Notes: a model not told the origin generated them from the sequence alone. A DNA stretch of 64,000 nt from Bacteroidales bacterium (GCA_030528715.1 JAUMYJ010000001.1:62001-126000); one strand, 5' to 3'. Shown: positions 36,418 to 46,567, numbered from the stretch's first letter. A program made the numbers and translations.

Positions 36418-37437
36418 ATGAAAATTCTATCTTTCGTCCTCACCCTAAGCCTTTGGGGTAGCCTTTGCACAGGGCTGCTAGGGCATGGTAGTGGCTTGGC
36501 GCAAGCACAAGTACGCACAGCAGCCTATCACTACCTATCACTACCAACCTCAGCACATAACGCTGCGCTAGGTGGCACACATCAATCGCTCATCGCCGAC
36601 GATGCTACGCTTACGATGGGCAACCCTGCCCTACTAGCCACCTTAGGTGGGCGCACACTAACAGCAGGCTTTATGACCTATTTGGGCAGTAGCCGTGCTT
36701 ATAGTATAGCTTACTCGCAGCCCATAAGCCGCAGGCATACCTTTGGCATCTCTGGACAATTGATGGACTACGGCCAGCAAACACACACCGATGCCGCTGG
36801 CAATACACTAGGCACACTCACGACAAAAGACTTTGTGCTAGGTGGTCGCTACGCCTACCTCTTAAACGACCGCTGGGTGGGGGGCGCAGCACTCCACTTA
36901 CTATACAGCCGCTTAGGAAGCTACTCGGCCATGGCCATGGCCGTAGATGTAGGGCTAAACTACTACGATGAGGCAGCAGGCAACTCGTTTTCGGTAGTGC
37001 TAAAAAATGTAGGTACACAGCTCAAAAAATATAGCGAAACGGCCACAGACGACAACCTACCCTTCGACCTACAAGCCAGCTATACCCACAAACTACAAGG
37101 TGCGCCACTGCGCCTATCAATAACTTTGACCGACCTCACACGGTGGAGCAACAACTACTACTACCGTATAGACTCTACGGCAACAGACGGCTTTGTGAAG
37201 AAACTGACCAACCACCTCACGCTAGGTGTAGACCTACTAGCGACCAAAAACGTCTACGTGGCCGCGGGCTATAATTTTCGTCGCGGACGTGAACTCAAAG
37301 CTGCTAGTGCTGGAAAAGGTGCTGGTCTCTCGCTCGGGGCAGGCCTCACAGCACAACGCTTCTCGGTAGATGTGGCCTATGCCAAATACCATGTTAGCAG
37401 TAGCTCGGTGTTGATAAATGTGTCTTATAAGTTTTAA
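36418..37437 (+). CDS. porQ: Type IX secretion system protein PorQ
   Basis: A 339-aa outer-membrane protein with a signal peptide (about 1-26) and a mature N-terminus beginning [17 protein letters not shown], a strong match to PorQ, the FadL-like barrel that belongs to the T9SS attachment complex. The rest is a beta-barrel pattern ending in a Phe (ISYKF-type end: LINVSYKF). In P. gingivalis PorQ works with PorU, PorV and PorZ to attach cargo proteins to A-LPS. It is followed 29 bp later by cmk; this porQ-cmk pair is a recurring order in Bacteroidota. The start at 36418 removes 11 extra residues. Confidence 0.88.
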   Translation: MKILSFVLTLSLWGSLCTGLLGHGSGLAQAQVRTAAYHYLSLPTSAHNAALGGTHQSLIADDATLTMGNPALLATLGGRTLTAGFMTYLGSSRAYSIAYSQPISRRHTFGISGQLMDYGQQTHTDAAGNTLGTLTTKDFVLGGRYAYLLNDRWVGGAALHLLYSRLGSYSAMAMAVDVGLNYYDEAAGNSFSVVLKNVGTQLKKYSETATDDNLPFDLQASYTHKLQGAPLRLSITLTDLTRWSNNYYYRIDSTATDGFVKKLTNHLTLGVDLLATKNVYVAAGYNFRRGRELKAASAGKGAGLSLGAGLTAQRFSVDVAYAKYHVSSSSVLINVSYKF

Positions 37438-37466
37438 GCAAATCTGAATATACATACTCAAATCAC

Positions 37467-38165
37467 ATGAACAAAATAATCGTAGCCATTGACGGGCATT
37501 CGTCGTGTGGCAAAAGTACTATGGCCAAGGCCTTAGCACGTGCAGTAGGATATATTTACGTAGATACTGGAGCGATGTATCGCGCAGTAGCTTTGTATGC
37601 CCTACGCCACGGCCTAGTACACAACAATCGCCTAGACGAGACCGCACTCGAAGCTGCATTACCCCAAATAAACATTCACTTTGCCCACAGCAGCGAAAGC
37701 GAGCTACCCACAGTGCGCCTCAATGGGGAAGATGTAGAGGAGGCAATACGTACACTCGAAGTATCGCAGTGGGTAAGTCCCGTAGCCGCAATGCCTGCCG
37801 TACGTGCTAAACTTACTGCCCTACAACAGCAAATGGGAGAAGCTAAGGGTATCGTAATGGACGGGCGCGATATAGGCACGACAGTCTTTCCACAAGCCGA
37901 GCTCAAAATCTTTGTCACAGCATCGGCCGAAGTACGCGCACAACGTCGGTATGACGAGCTAATGGCTAAGGGAACATGTGTAGACTACGCTAGCATTCTC
38001 GAAAACGTACGCCAACGCGACCACATCGACAGCACACGTGAAATAAGCCCCCTACGCCAAGCCAAAGATGCCCGCGTGCTAGACAATAGCCAGATGACAC
38101 GCGAGGCACAGCAAGCGTGGCTCATGGCACAGTTTCGCAGTGCCGCCTGCCCCTGCACAGAGTAA
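37467..38165 (+). CDS. cmk: Cytidylate kinase
   Basis: A 232-aa kinase that phosphorylates CMP and dCMP. The P-loop GHSSCGKST is at residues 9-17. The motif [13 protein letters not shown] follows at about 33, and the substrate-binding segment includes [14 protein letters not shown] near 131, typical of Cmk. The LID-like arginines ([18 protein letters not shown]) are near 187. Length is normal. It shares an operon with porQ. Confidence 0.95.
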   Translation: MNKIIVAIDGHSSCGKSTMAKALARAVGYIYVDTGAMYRAVALYALRHGLVHNNRLDETALEAALPQINIHFAHSSESELPTVRLNGEDVEEAIRTLEVSQWVSPVAAMPAVRAKLTALQQQMGEAKGIVMDGRDIGTTVFPQAELKIFVTASAEVRAQRRYDELMAKGTCVDYASILENVRQRDHIDSTREISPLRQAKDARVLDNSQMTREAQQAWLMAQFRSAACPCTE

Positions 38166-38317
38166 TGCGTAAGCCGACCATTACCTAGGCGTAAAACATA
38201 CTATCGCCCCTGCATCGGTGCTACATCAGTGGACTACGGATAGCCTTATACTCCCACAGTGCAACAACACAAAGACAAGTATCTAACTCACTTTTAGGGA
38301 ATTTCCCAAAGAGATAA

Positions 38318-38349
38318 TTTGGCCATTAGTGTATTTTTTACGAACTTTG
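38318..38349 (+). promoter_or_regulatory. Promoter of the rlpA leader
   Basis: TTTG at 38318-38321 then 20 bp and GAACTTTG at 38342-38349, a close variant of TAnnTTTG. Transcription should start near 38356, giving a leader of about 150 nt before rlpA. Confidence 0.55.
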
Positions 38350-38355
38350 TGCTGT

Positions 38356-38507
38356 TATAACTGAACCAAACCAGGGCAAGCACGCCCGTCAATGTAGTCA
38401 CATCAGTGGCTGACGTATCGCGCTCCCCTAAGCAGTTACAAGGCTTGGTAAGACAAGTGTGACTGTGCGGTGCACGTGTGCATCTGTTGGTTCGAAAGCT
38501 ATATGTA
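38356..38507 (+). ncRNA. Structured 5' leader of rlpA (candidate regulatory RNA)
   Basis: A 150-nt untranslated leader. AACCAA (38364-38369) can pair with TTGGTT (38487-38492) to close a multi-stem region. Inside are a GGGC/GCCC hairpin (38374-38387), a CGTCA/TGACG pair (38387-38391 with 38411-38415) and a CTTG/CAAG hairpin near 38444-38457. No known riboswitch motif was recognised. It might control translation of the cell-wall gene that follows, or simply be a long leader. Confidence 0.35.
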
Positions 38508-39071
38508 ATGACAAAAAAAACAATTACAATTACCCTTTTAAGTCTTGCATTGCTCGGCTCTACCATGGCTCAAAACATCGTAGGCAAAGCGACTTACTAT
38601 GCAGACAAATTTCACGGCCGCAAAACGAGCAACGGCGAAATCTATAACAAACACGCCTACACTGCGGCTCACCTCAAACTTCCTTTTGGCACACAGCTAC
38701 TCGTGCGCAACCCACGCAATGGCAAAGAGGTTGTAGTAACGGTTAACGATCGTGGCCCTTACAACCGCCACGCCGTGCTTGACTTATCGCGTGCAGCAGC
38801 ACGAGAATTAGGCACATTAGCTTCAGGTATCGCTCCGGTAGAAATCACCATACTAGGGCAAGCCAATAGTAATGAAGCACTACGCCCAGGTGTTATCAAC
38901 CGCTTCTTTGCTAAAAATAACGTGTGGGAGCAAGCCACTAACACAGCAACTGCTAAGGAAGGAAAAACACTGACCGACCTAGCCACGCCATTTAAGCAAG
39001 AAATGCAACGCACGATTGAAGCCAACCGCAGCTGGCATGCTGTGAATGAAATGATGACGGCTAAAAAATAA
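38508..39071 (+). CDS. rlpA: Septal-ring lytic transglycosylase, RlpA family
   Basis: A 187-aa protein with a signal peptide (about 1-22, ending STMAQ) and the double-psi beta-barrel of RlpA. The family segments are GKATYYADKFHGRKTSNGE at about 25, AHLKLPFGTQLLVRN, the catalytic-region NDRGPY, and DLSRAAARELG. RlpA cuts naked glycan strands in the cell wall. The SPOR domain found in some relatives is missing; the C-terminal tail is short and helical. The ATG at 38508 was chosen because the signal peptide starts there. Confidence 0.88.
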   Translation: MTKKTITITLLSLALLGSTMAQNIVGKATYYADKFHGRKTSNGEIYNKHAYTAAHLKLPFGTQLLVRNPRNGKEVVVTVNDRGPYNRHAVLDLSRAAARELGTLASGIAPVEITILGQANSNEALRPGVINRFFAKNNVWEQATNTATAKEGKTLTDLATPFKQEMQRTIEANRSWHAVNEMMTAKK

Positions 39072-39098
39072 GTGTACCCAGTACTAAAAAATAATCCA

Positions 39099-39134
39099 TG
39101 CTACACACAAGTGCAAAAGCACTTATGTGTAGCA
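39099..39134 (+). terminator. Terminator after rlpA
   Basis: A 16-bp stem with one mismatch (39099-39114 with 39119-39134) and an AAAA loop, ending in ACTTTAC. It lies 27 bp past the rlpA stop. Confidence 0.65.
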
Positions 39135-39200
39135 CTTTACATTAAAAACGGCTAGATGTGCCTAGCCATTTATGCACTTACATTCAAATCGTATTGAGCT

Positions 39201-40309
39201 ATGTATCACCACTTATGCGTATTCTTCGCCCTGCTAGCATGGGGGACACTGACTGCCACCCCCAAACACACACCAAAATTACGCTGTGGCACGTGTGAAA
39301 ACATGCTGGCGAGTCCACATAGGCCACAACACCACACCTCAAAGAGCGTAGCCTCTAAGGTACACACGATACAAGCCGAAGAAAACACATACATCGACCT
39401 GCTCATCGTCTACGATGATAAAGGCAAAGCCATAGCCGAAGCCGCAGGTGGTATAACACCACACGTGGAGCAAATCATCACACGCAGCAATCGCGTGATG
39501 AACAACTCGGGTATCAAAGCTCAATTTCGCTGTGTAGGCACCTATCACTGGCCCCAAGAGATAGAAAGCCTAAACCAAGGCCTAGACCTCGGCATCACAC
39601 ACCTACTCAACGCGCTGCCCATTGAGCAAAAGCGCCGTGAGACACAAGCAGACATCGTTATTATCTGTTCGGAGCCACTCAACAACGGACACGATGGCAT
39701 AGCGATTTCTGAGGCCGATGCCACGACAGCCGTAGCCTCAGTACGCGCCTCGGCAGCCCATACCAGCTACACCGTAGCACACGAAATAGGACACATCTTT
39801 GGTTGCCAGCATTCAAGAGAGTCTTTTGACAAGGGTGTACACGAATATGCCGTAGGTGCTACACGTGCCCCCTACTATACAGTCATGGGCTTTGGTGACC
39901 AAGAAGGACTCACAGAGCGTATCCCATATTCTCTGGCCCGACATCGGTATGGCAAGGCGTAGTCATGGGCTCTGAAACTGAAAACTGCGTACGCAAAATC
40001 AATGAACGACTGGCTGAGGTAAGCCAGTTTAGCACACTTAGCGAAGTAGGCTATCAACTTAGCCGTACAACATGGGAGATAGATCATTTGGCACACAGCA
40101 CAGACATTACGCTCACGACCAATACCTTCTACTTCATCAAAAGTAGTGCACCATGGCTCAAAGCGTCAAAGCACAATGGCTTTAACACCACAACTTTTAC
40201 ACTGTATGCTGACGCTAACCCTACGGCTACAACCCGAACGGCTACGCTAACGATTGAGGGCGACGAGAAGTTTGACTCGATTATGAAGGTGCGCTTATCG
40301 TGCGTGTAA
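39201..40309 (+). pseudogene. Metzincin metalloprotease with BACON-like domain, frameshifted
   Basis: Two adjacent ORFs (39201-39962 and 39965-40309) are parts of one gene split by a single missing base near 39929-39931. Restoring one T gives a continuous reading: YFSGPTSVWQGVVMGSETE bridges the break. The first part has a signal peptide and the zinc motif HEIGHIFGCQH (from His194), the metzincin form HExxHxxGxxH. The second part has a repeat-like beta domain that resembles BACON domains (WEIDHLAHSTDITLT, SAPWLKAS). The restored protein would be 369 aa. Either this is a recent pseudogene or a sequence error. No Por-type tail is visible at the end. Confidence 0.75.
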
Positions 40310-40401
40310 CCAATGACGCAGAGAGCCATACGTATCGTCTCTTGGCACCCTAAACTACACACCCTTCGTAAAACAAAGAGCAGCATAAAAACTTAGCATA
40401 A

Positions 40402-40451
40402 GAAAAAAAGCCCAATTGCTACGACCTTAGTAGGTTATAGCAATTGGGCTT
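40402..40451 (-). terminator. Terminator of the T9SS operon
   Basis: Read on the minus strand, a 14-bp stem (40451-40438 with 40421-40408) is followed by a run of T's (TTTTTTTC). It lies 17 bp past the gldN stop and ends the five-gene operon. Confidence 0.85.
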
Positions 40452-40467
40452 GATGAAGCTAACCATA

Positions 40468-41517
40468 TCAACGGCGTTGGCGACGAACGGTAACGCGTGG
40501 TGTATTGCTTGTCGTAGCGGTAGCCTTAGTAGAAACTTTGCTAGCCTTAGTAGTTGCAGCATCGCGCTGAGCACGCTGGCGCGGCTGTTTGGTCTTGGTG
40601 GGCTTATCGGCCACTACCTTAGCAGGTGTAGCAGTAGTGTCGGTAAGCGTAGTTACCGTACGCGCTGTGTCACTACCAAAGACGTGCTGTCGCACATCGG
40701 CCATTTGCTTTTCGATAGTAGCTCGTTTTTGAAGTGTCACACTATCTGTGGTATTAATACCAAGGATTTGCCCCTGCATATTGTTGGTCTTATATACCTT
40801 ACCCTCGTAACGACCAAGGGCGAAATAATCGGCCGCAGACATCGTAGAAGCGTTATTTATGTTGCTGACCATAAGTGGTAAGCGTGCTAAATACTCGGCT
40901 ACATCGTCATAGCGCACCCAAAATAAAGGATTGCGCTGTGGCTCACCGCCAAACTCGTCCTGTCGTATCAAGACAGGGCAGAGTGCTTCTACTTTAGTAT
41001 GAAACTGTGCCGTGCCAGCATCGTAATAGGTGGCTTCTTTCACAAAGTACATCGTAACCTCAGCCGAGGGTAAATCTGTGTCTAGCACGCGAGTACGGCC
41101 ATCTTTGGTCTCGTAGTAGATGTGATAGGCGTCCATAAGGTCTTTCAGCTTTACCTGATGCGCTGCCGTAAAGCTCTCGACACCATTGAGGTTGTAAGCA
41201 TAGGCCTTGACCTGCCCACGTAGCAACAGCTTAAATAGATAGGTAAATAGACTCATACTATTGCCCTGAGGCTCGGTAGGGTAGTAGAGCGGTGCATTGG
41301 CATCGGTAGTGAGGTCAAGCGTACGATAGAGGTCGCGACGCCAACTTACCTCCTCGGGCATACGAGGCTGCCCCGGAAACTGACGCGTGGTAGTAACCTT
41401 AGCAACAGACTGCGTGGTGGCCTTGGTAGCTTGCTGACGAACACGCGCAGGTGGCTGCGCTGTAAGTGTACTAAAAACGAAGCAGGCAATAAGGGTTAAA
41501 CTAATGCGGATATTCAT
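40468..41517 (-). CDS. gldN: T9SS protein GldN/PorN
   Basis: A 349-aa protein, last gene of the porPKLMN-type operon. It has a signal peptide (about 1-20, ending LTAQ), and the GldN core with segments VSWRRDLYRTLDL and EAPLYYPTEP-like words (NAPLYYPTEPQG), then VKLKDLMDAYHIYYET. The C-terminal 60 residues are basic and low-complexity (ends TVRRQRR). PorN binds PorK to form the periplasmic ring of the secretion system. It lies 30 bp after gldM. Confidence 0.92.
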   Translation of the reverse strand: MNIRISLTLIACFVFSTLTAQPPARVRQQATKATTQSVAKVTTTRQFPGQPRMPEEVSWRRDLYRTLDLTTDANAPLYYPTEPQGNSMSLFTYLFKLLLRGQVKAYAYNLNGVESFTAAHQVKLKDLMDAYHIYYETKDGRTRVLDTDLPSAEVTMYFVKEATYYDAGTAQFHTKVEALCPVLIRQDEFGGEPQRNPLFWVRYDDVAEYLARLPLMVSNINNASTMSAADYFALGRYEGKVYKTNNMQGQILGINTTDSVTLQKRATIEKQMADVRQHVFGSDTARTVTTLTDTTATPAKVVADKPTKTKQPRQRAQRDAATTKASKVSTKATATTSNTPRVTVRRQRR

Positions 41518-41547
41518 ATCAGTATATATATGGCTGATGTGTGAGCG

Positions 41548-43119
41548 TTATTGTACGATAACATCTATGGCTTGTGGCAAATCACGACTGATACCATCGG
41601 GACCAGTAGCCTTAATACGCGTAATGATGAAGCGCTTGCCTGTGGCCAAAGTACGGAAGGTGTTGCGTTGCTCATCACTAAATTGGCCTCCGTTACTCGC
41701 ACGTACCACAGCATTGCCTAAGTTATCGTAAAAGATTGTTTCAAAGCTGGTAACACGGAAAGGGATATTGAGCAAGCCATCATCAATCGCTGCATCAATA
41801 CCCGTAGCAGCAAGCAGCGCAGCCTTAGGCAGACGCGAACGACCACCACCACGATAGGCTTGCACACCCGAAGCATTTTGATACGGGATAAAGGCAATAG
41901 GGTCGGGCAAACGACGCACCTTAAAGGCAAACTTACCCATCTCTTGCATACGGCCATCGGTCTTAGCCGATACCGTAATTGTAACCATTTGACCTGGCGT
42001 TACAGGCTTGATGCTATACTTGCCAGGAGCCGTTGGACGGAGTGTACCACCCGAAGCAGTAGCTACGATTTGATGCACCGCAACGCCTGGGATAGAAACG
42101 CTCAATGGGTTGTCATAGCCAGCATAAAGCACATTCATCATATCGGCCGCTACCGTTGCGCTAGGGGCTACCACGTGATATTTATACTTAAAATCACGAC
42201 GTAGCATTTCACCCGTACCACTACGCATCTGAATATACCCACTGATGCTGCGCTCACCCTGCGTAGAAGCAGTCACTTCGTATAACCCACGGCTATTGGT
42301 CAAGCGCATACCATTGACAAACACCTCAGGGCGTTGCGTTGTATCAATAGCTGCTAACACTATTTGGGCAGAAAACTTACCCCCTTGCACTACGGTTTGT
42401 GCACTCGGTATCACAAACGCTTCAAGAGCATTAACACGCAAGTCTTTAACGTCTATATTATGTATCGTTTGTCGCAGTGCCTCTCCCTCTGCTTGACGCA
42501 CATCGCTCTGCAACTTGGTAAGCAAAGCTAACGCAGCCGCAGCAGGCATATCGCCAAACATATAGTCAGGCCAAGCACGGCGGAGGCCATCAGCATCTTT
42601 GGGAACTTGCGTACTGAGGTTATCGCCCACAATACTGCGCTGCACCGAGTCGCTAATCAATGGCAATATATAAGCACGATAGTGGTCAATAGCTGCTTTT
42701 AGTTTATGGCCTTGACCATCTGCGACACTCAGCATTACAACGTTGGCTGCCTCGATATCATCTTTGCTTTCGAGATTGTTTGGGTCGGCATTGCTTCCGT
42801 CAGCTTGCTGAGCGATACGTAGTTTAAGTGCTTCGGCCAATTGATAGAGCTTTTGACTTTCAGCACGTATTGCCATAGCCTGCTCGTACCACTGCTTAGC
42901 TTTGGTAGGGTTGGCCTGCATTTGGGCTTCTAGACTTTGAAAGAGGCCGTCGTTGTGACGTGTAAGGTTAAGTGTGCTTTTAGTCAGTGTTTCTTGTATG
43001 AGGCTAAAACCTTTGAGCACATCGCTTGACACATTGAGTGCCAGCATTGCCAAAAGGACGATATACATCAAGTTTATCATCTTCTGGCGTGGCGAAACAG
43101 GTCTTTTCTTAAATCCCAT
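41548..43119 (-). CDS. gldM: T9SS protein GldM/PorM
   Basis: A 523-aa protein with the standard GldM start: a short N-terminus, then SPRQKMINLMYIVLLAML with the single membrane helix at about 21-35 and NVSSDVLKGF. The large periplasmic part has the four-domain arrangement of PorM/GldM. GldM spans the periplasm from the GldL motor to the PorK-PorN ring and transmits force. The start at 43119 was taken because it lies 7 bp after the gldL stop and gives the canonical N-terminus; the ATG at 43161 adds unlike residues. Confidence 0.94.
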   Translation of the reverse strand: MGFKKRPVSPRQKMINLMYIVLLAMLALNVSSDVLKGFSLIQETLTKSTLNLTRHNDGLFQSLEAQMQANPTKAKQWYEQAMAIRAESQKLYQLAEALKLRIAQQADGSNADPNNLESKDDIEAANVVMLSVADGQGHKLKAAIDHYRAYILPLISDSVQRSIVGDNLSTQVPKDADGLRRAWPDYMFGDMPAAAALALLTKLQSDVRQAEGEALRQTIHNIDVKDLRVNALEAFVIPSAQTVVQGGKFSAQIVLAAIDTTQRPEVFVNGMRLTNSRGLYEVTASTQGERSISGYIQMRSGTGEMLRRDFKYKYHVVAPSATVAADMMNVLYAGYDNPLSVSIPGVAVHQIVATASGGTLRPTAPGKYSIKPVTPGQMVTITVSAKTDGRMQEMGKFAFKVRRLPDPIAFIPYQNASGVQAYRGGGRSRLPKAALLAATGIDAAIDDGLLNIPFRVTSFETIFYDNLGNAVVRASNGGQFSDEQRNTFRTLATGKRFIITRIKATGPDGISRDLPQAIDVIVQ

Positions 43120-43126
43120 GGGTGTG

Positions 43127-43933
43127 CTATTGTGGAGCGTTAGGCTGGGGGGTAACTTCACGCATATTTACCGTAAGCGCTTGTATCATGCGAGCATAAA
43201 CATGATTAAGCTCTTCGATTTGCTCTGCCATACGGCGTGTTTGCTCATTGATACGATCAATAGTCCCTACCTGAGCACTAACACTTTTTAGCTGATGCTC
43301 ATAAATCACGCTTATACCTGTAAGGGCACGATTGAGATTTTCCATTTCAGTATTATCTCGTGTCATTTGGCGACTCTGTTCTTCTACAAGGGCAAGCGTA
43401 GCATTGAGCGTTTGCATCTTTTCAATATAGGCTTGTGTTGCAGCTTCCATATCTGGCGAGAGTACAGCTTGAGCACGCTGCAATAACTCATCGTTAGCCG
43501 TACGAATGAGGGCTGCCAAATGCTCGCTTTCAAGACTCGGCTGTATAGGGAGGTCGGTAGCAGATGGTGTAGAGAGCACAGACGCCCCCTTGGGTACAGC
43601 AACACTAGACGTAGGCAAGGTTACTTCACCGCCATCATTCCACAAGCTATCATCACGCAAGATATCTTCGTCTTCTGGCAGGGCTTTGGGCAGTTCTTTA
43701 CCTATTTCGGTCTTATCAAAAGGGCGGTCAAAGGCAGCCAAGAAAAACACAAATACCTCCATACCCATACCTACAAAAAGCATCAAATTGCCCCCAGGAA
43801 GGTGTGTAAGTTTAAAGAGAGCAGCAAGAATTACAATAGCCGCTCCCCAGCTATACGCATAGTTTAGAAACGTTTGGCCTGGCACGCTATCCATCCAGGC
43901 TTGCAAGCGAAGTATAGGGTTGATCTTACGCAT
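43127..43933 (-). CDS. gldL: T9SS motor protein GldL/PorL
   Basis: A 268-aa inner-membrane protein with two helices near the N-terminus (about 25-43 and 49-68) and a long cytosolic, partly coiled-coil tail. A glutamate lies in the second helix (GMGMEVFVFF, Glu59) and a Lys at the end of the first (LFKLTHLPGG), the positions linked to proton use in GldL. With GldM it forms the rotary motor that powers type IX secretion and gliding in related species. The gene order and spacing (7 bp to gldM) are conserved. Confidence 0.95.
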   Translation of the reverse strand: MRKINPILRLQAWMDSVPGQTFLNYAYSWGAAIVILAALFKLTHLPGGNLMLFVGMGMEVFVFFLAAFDRPFDKTEIGKELPKALPEDEDILRDDSLWNDGGEVTLPTSSVAVPKGASVLSTPSATDLPIQPSLESEHLAALIRTANDELLQRAQAVLSPDMEAATQAYIEKMQTLNATLALVEEQSRQMTRDNTEMENLNRALTGISVIYEHQLKSVSAQVGTIDRINEQTRRMAEQIEELNHVYARMIQALTVNMREVTPQPNAPQ

Positions 43934-43976
43934 GATGTGTATGCTTTCGATTATCTTGTTAAGAAGGGAGAGTAAA

Positions 43977-45455
43977 CTATCTACGACGCAGACGCTTTAC
44001 CGAGGTTGAAGTCGTGGTGCTGCGCCCAGGGTTGGCCAATGAACGCACACAGCGAAAACCTATGTACGAACGTGGCTGATTTTGATATTCATAAGTGCGC
44101 CATGCCGAGCGGATAAAGCGTTCGGGGTCTTTCCACGAGCCACCACGCACGCTCTTGACTTTTAGCGCATAAGGGTCTTCGAGGGCTGCATCGTAAGTCA
44201 ATTGAGGGTTCAGGTCACTCATCGCTGCTACACCCGAAGCTGTGTAGACGGTACTAGTCCACTCGGCTACATTGCCTGCCATATCAAAGAGGCCGTTACT
44301 ATTAGCCCCATAAGTGCCAACACGTGAGGTTATGAGGTTGCCATCTTCGGTGTAATTACCTTGGTCAGGCTTAAAGTTGGCAAAGTAGCACCCCTTACCA
44401 TCTTTGATGTTTTGGTCTCGCCAAGGGAAAGCTAGGCCATCTTTACCACGCGCAGCGTACTCCCATTCGATTTCGGTAGGTAGGCGGTAGCGTTGAATGT
44501 TTTTGGCGGCTCCACTAAGACCTTGTAGCAAGTAGTCGGTACGCCAGGCACAAAAAGCTGTAGCTTGCTCCCAAGACACTCCTACCACGGGGTAGTCGTC
44601 GTAGGCTGCATCGGAGAAATACTGGCGTGTATAGAGCTCGTTGTGCGCATTTGTAAAGTCGTTTATCCATACTGTGGTGTCGGGATAGATATTGACGATA
44701 TATGTGTTCAAAAAATCATACAGCGACGAGAGTGGGCGCGTAATCGTTTCGCGCACGATATTACCATCACCATCAAAGTAAGCCGTGTCTTTTGAAATCA
44801 TGACAACGTCGTCAGGGTTAGGCTTGATATCGGTGTTAAGATTACGCTCGGCAGGGTCTAGGCGGTATTGACGCATATTGGCCTTCTCGTAGTCAAAGAC
44901 CTCATAGCGATAGTTCATCTGGCGATAGTCCAGCATGCGCACGCCCGTAATAGGGTGTGTGGTATAGACGCTATTGATAGCACGCTCTTGGTCTTCGGTA
45001 GGGTTACGCCAAGGGATAGGTACACGCCAGTTGAGCATTGGGCGAATAGGGTTGCCTTCACGGTCTTCGGTAATTTTGTAGACTTCTTCGCCAGCATAGA
45101 GTGGGTCGGCCAGACGCTCACGAATGATAGAGTCTCTCACGTAGTTTACAAATTGGCGGTATTGTGAGTTAGTCACTTCGTTTTGGTCCATCCAAAAGCC
45201 ATCTACCGAAATGTCTTTCGTAGGCACTACACTCCCCCATAGCGTATCTTCCTCGGCAATGCCCACTTTGAGAAAGCCTCGGTTTATCTTTACCATACCA
45301 TAGGGCGTAGGCTCATTAAAGGTCGTACCTCGGCTACCTATCACTTCTCCTCCCCGCATCATACTACCACGGCCACCACCAAAACAGGCCGTCAGCAGAG
45401 TGATAGTTAGCAGTGTCAGCACCAAGGGTTTAATTCGATTCATTATCATCTTCAT
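43977..45455 (-). CDS. gldK: T9SS lipoprotein GldK/PorK
   Basis: A 492-aa lipoprotein with a lipobox (LLTAC) near residue 23 and a formylglycine-generating-enzyme (SUMF1) fold that lost its activity in this family. Family segments: GVSWEQATAFCAWRTDYLL, RLPTEIEWEYAARGKDG, LFDMAGNVAEWTSTVY, and the terminal GGSWKDPERFIRSAWR...SYIGFRCVRSL. PorK makes the ring with PorN below the outer membrane. Length (about 480-495 aa) is normal. Several ATGs lie near the start (45455, 45449, 45443); I kept the longest. Confidence 0.95.
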   Translation of the reverse strand: MKMIMNRIKPLVLTLLTITLLTACFGGGRGSMMRGGEVIGSRGTTFNEPTPYGMVKINRGFLKVGIAEEDTLWGSVVPTKDISVDGFWMDQNEVTNSQYRQFVNYVRDSIIRERLADPLYAGEEVYKITEDREGNPIRPMLNWRVPIPWRNPTEDQERAINSVYTTHPITGVRMLDYRQMNYRYEVFDYEKANMRQYRLDPAERNLNTDIKPNPDDVVMISKDTAYFDGDGNIVRETITRPLSSLYDFLNTYIVNIYPDTTVWINDFTNAHNELYTRQYFSDAAYDDYPVVGVSWEQATAFCAWRTDYLLQGLSGAAKNIQRYRLPTEIEWEYAARGKDGLAFPWRDQNIKDGKGCYFANFKPDQGNYTEDGNLITSRVGTYGANSNGLFDMAGNVAEWTSTVYTASGVAAMSDLNPQLTYDAALEDPYALKVKSVRGGSWKDPERFIRSAWRTYEYQNQPRSYIGFRCVRSLANPGRSTTTSTSVKRLRRR

Positions 45456-45494
45456 TGCAGTCGTTCTCGTCTACGTTGCTATTGTCGTTGTCTA

Positions 45495-46442
45495 TTATAG
45501 TAGGCGTACGCTTTTGTGGCGATTTTTTTGCTTCTTGCCCAGTGAGAGGGGCATCTGATAGCCCACCACCACCTCGTGGCTGCCGTGGCCTAGCCCCACA
45601 CCTCCCGTATAGGCTTCGTAGCTATAGGTCAGCACGATGCCGCGCCATTGCCCCCCGATAGCGATGGCCACAGAGCGGTCTACGCTATACGAGGCTGCAC
45701 CAAAGAGGTAACGCCCCTCGTGGCGGTAGTCGGCACGCAGCGTGGCTGTAGCCATATAATCTGCACCATCGTATGCACCAAAGACAGAGGGGTGCAATGT
45801 TAAAAACGCCCAACGCGTCGGAATATTGTATCCTCCCATAGCAAAAAAAGTGCGCTTGAGGCCATAGTGATAAGTCTCGCCCAGCGTGATAGTGGGTGCT
45901 GTAAGATGCAAAGCCGAGAGCGCAGCATACCAACGCCCGCCCTTAGCCGTATAGTAAAGGCCTGCCGACGCATCGAGCTTTGAGCCATTCACGTCCGTAC
46001 GTGGCAAGGCTTGATCGCTAGCATCTTCTACATCGAGTTTCGTACCCTTAAAAGTTTCGTTCAGCAAGTCGAGCTGCCCACCAATGGCTAGCGTGCCACC
46101 CCAAAGCCGTAGCTGATAGTTATACTGTGCAGAAAGGCGCGTATGGTCAAATAAGCCCAAGGCATCTTTAAGCATATATGCCCCCACACCATGCCTAAGG
46201 CTTCCAGTGGACAACTGCACGTCTACCGCACCGAGCATGGTGCGTGGTGCGCGCTCATAGCCCGTGAGCTGGCTATTATAGGCCACAACTACATTAAGCA
46301 ACTCACTGCGCCCAGCTGCTGCTGGATTATAAGCCGCAGGCAACATCCAATAGTGTGTAAAGGCGGGCACTTGCTGTGCATGAGCCGACAAGAGGTTCAG
46401 CCACAGCAGGGCGATTAAGTGCCACATGCTGCAATACCGCAT
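45495..46442 (-). CDS. porP: T9SS membrane protein PorP/SprF family
   Basis: A 315-aa outer-membrane protein, first gene of the operon. A signal peptide (about 1-24, MRYCSMWHLIALLW...SAHAQ) is followed by PAFTHYWMLPAAYNPAAAG, the canonical PorP/SprF N-terminus. The remainder is a beta-barrel pattern. PorP links the system to the outer membrane via PorE in P. gingivalis. I chose the ATG at 46442 over 46475 because the signal peptide starts there. The -7 box is at 46560-46567. Confidence 0.9.
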   Translation of the reverse strand: MRYCSMWHLIALLWLNLLSAHAQQVPAFTHYWMLPAAYNPAAAGRSELLNVVVAYNSQLTGYERAPRTMLGAVDVQLSTGSLRHGVGAYMLKDALGLFDHTRLSAQYNYQLRLWGGTLAIGGQLDLLNETFKGTKLDVEDASDQALPRTDVNGSKLDASAGLYYTAKGGRWYAALSALHLTAPTITLGETYHYGLKRTFFAMGGYNIPTRWAFLTLHPSVFGAYDGADYMATATLRADYRHEGRYLFGAASYSVDRSVAIAIGGQWRGIVLTYSYEAYTGGVGLGHGSHEVVVGYQMPLSLGKKQKNRHKSVRLL

Positions 46443-46559
46443 ACTATAATCCTTTCCTTGCCTTGTCGTTGTCATGAATGATAGCCCTTAGTGCGCTATG
46501 ATGCGCGAGGTAGCAGGCTTATTATGAGCCACTACGTGCCCAATGCCCACAATATTTTG

Positions 46560-46567
46560 CAAAGATA
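46560..46567 (-). promoter_or_regulatory. Promoter -7 box of the T9SS operon
   Basis: TATCTTTG on the minus strand (46567-46560), followed by CAAAA. It gives a leader of about 110 nt before porP. The -33 element is weak. Confidence 0.55.

Noticed and set aside
38356..38507. Cobalamin, TPP or SAM riboswitch in the rlpA leader
   Set aside because: None of the conserved boxes of these classes is visible and the gene is not in such a pathway.
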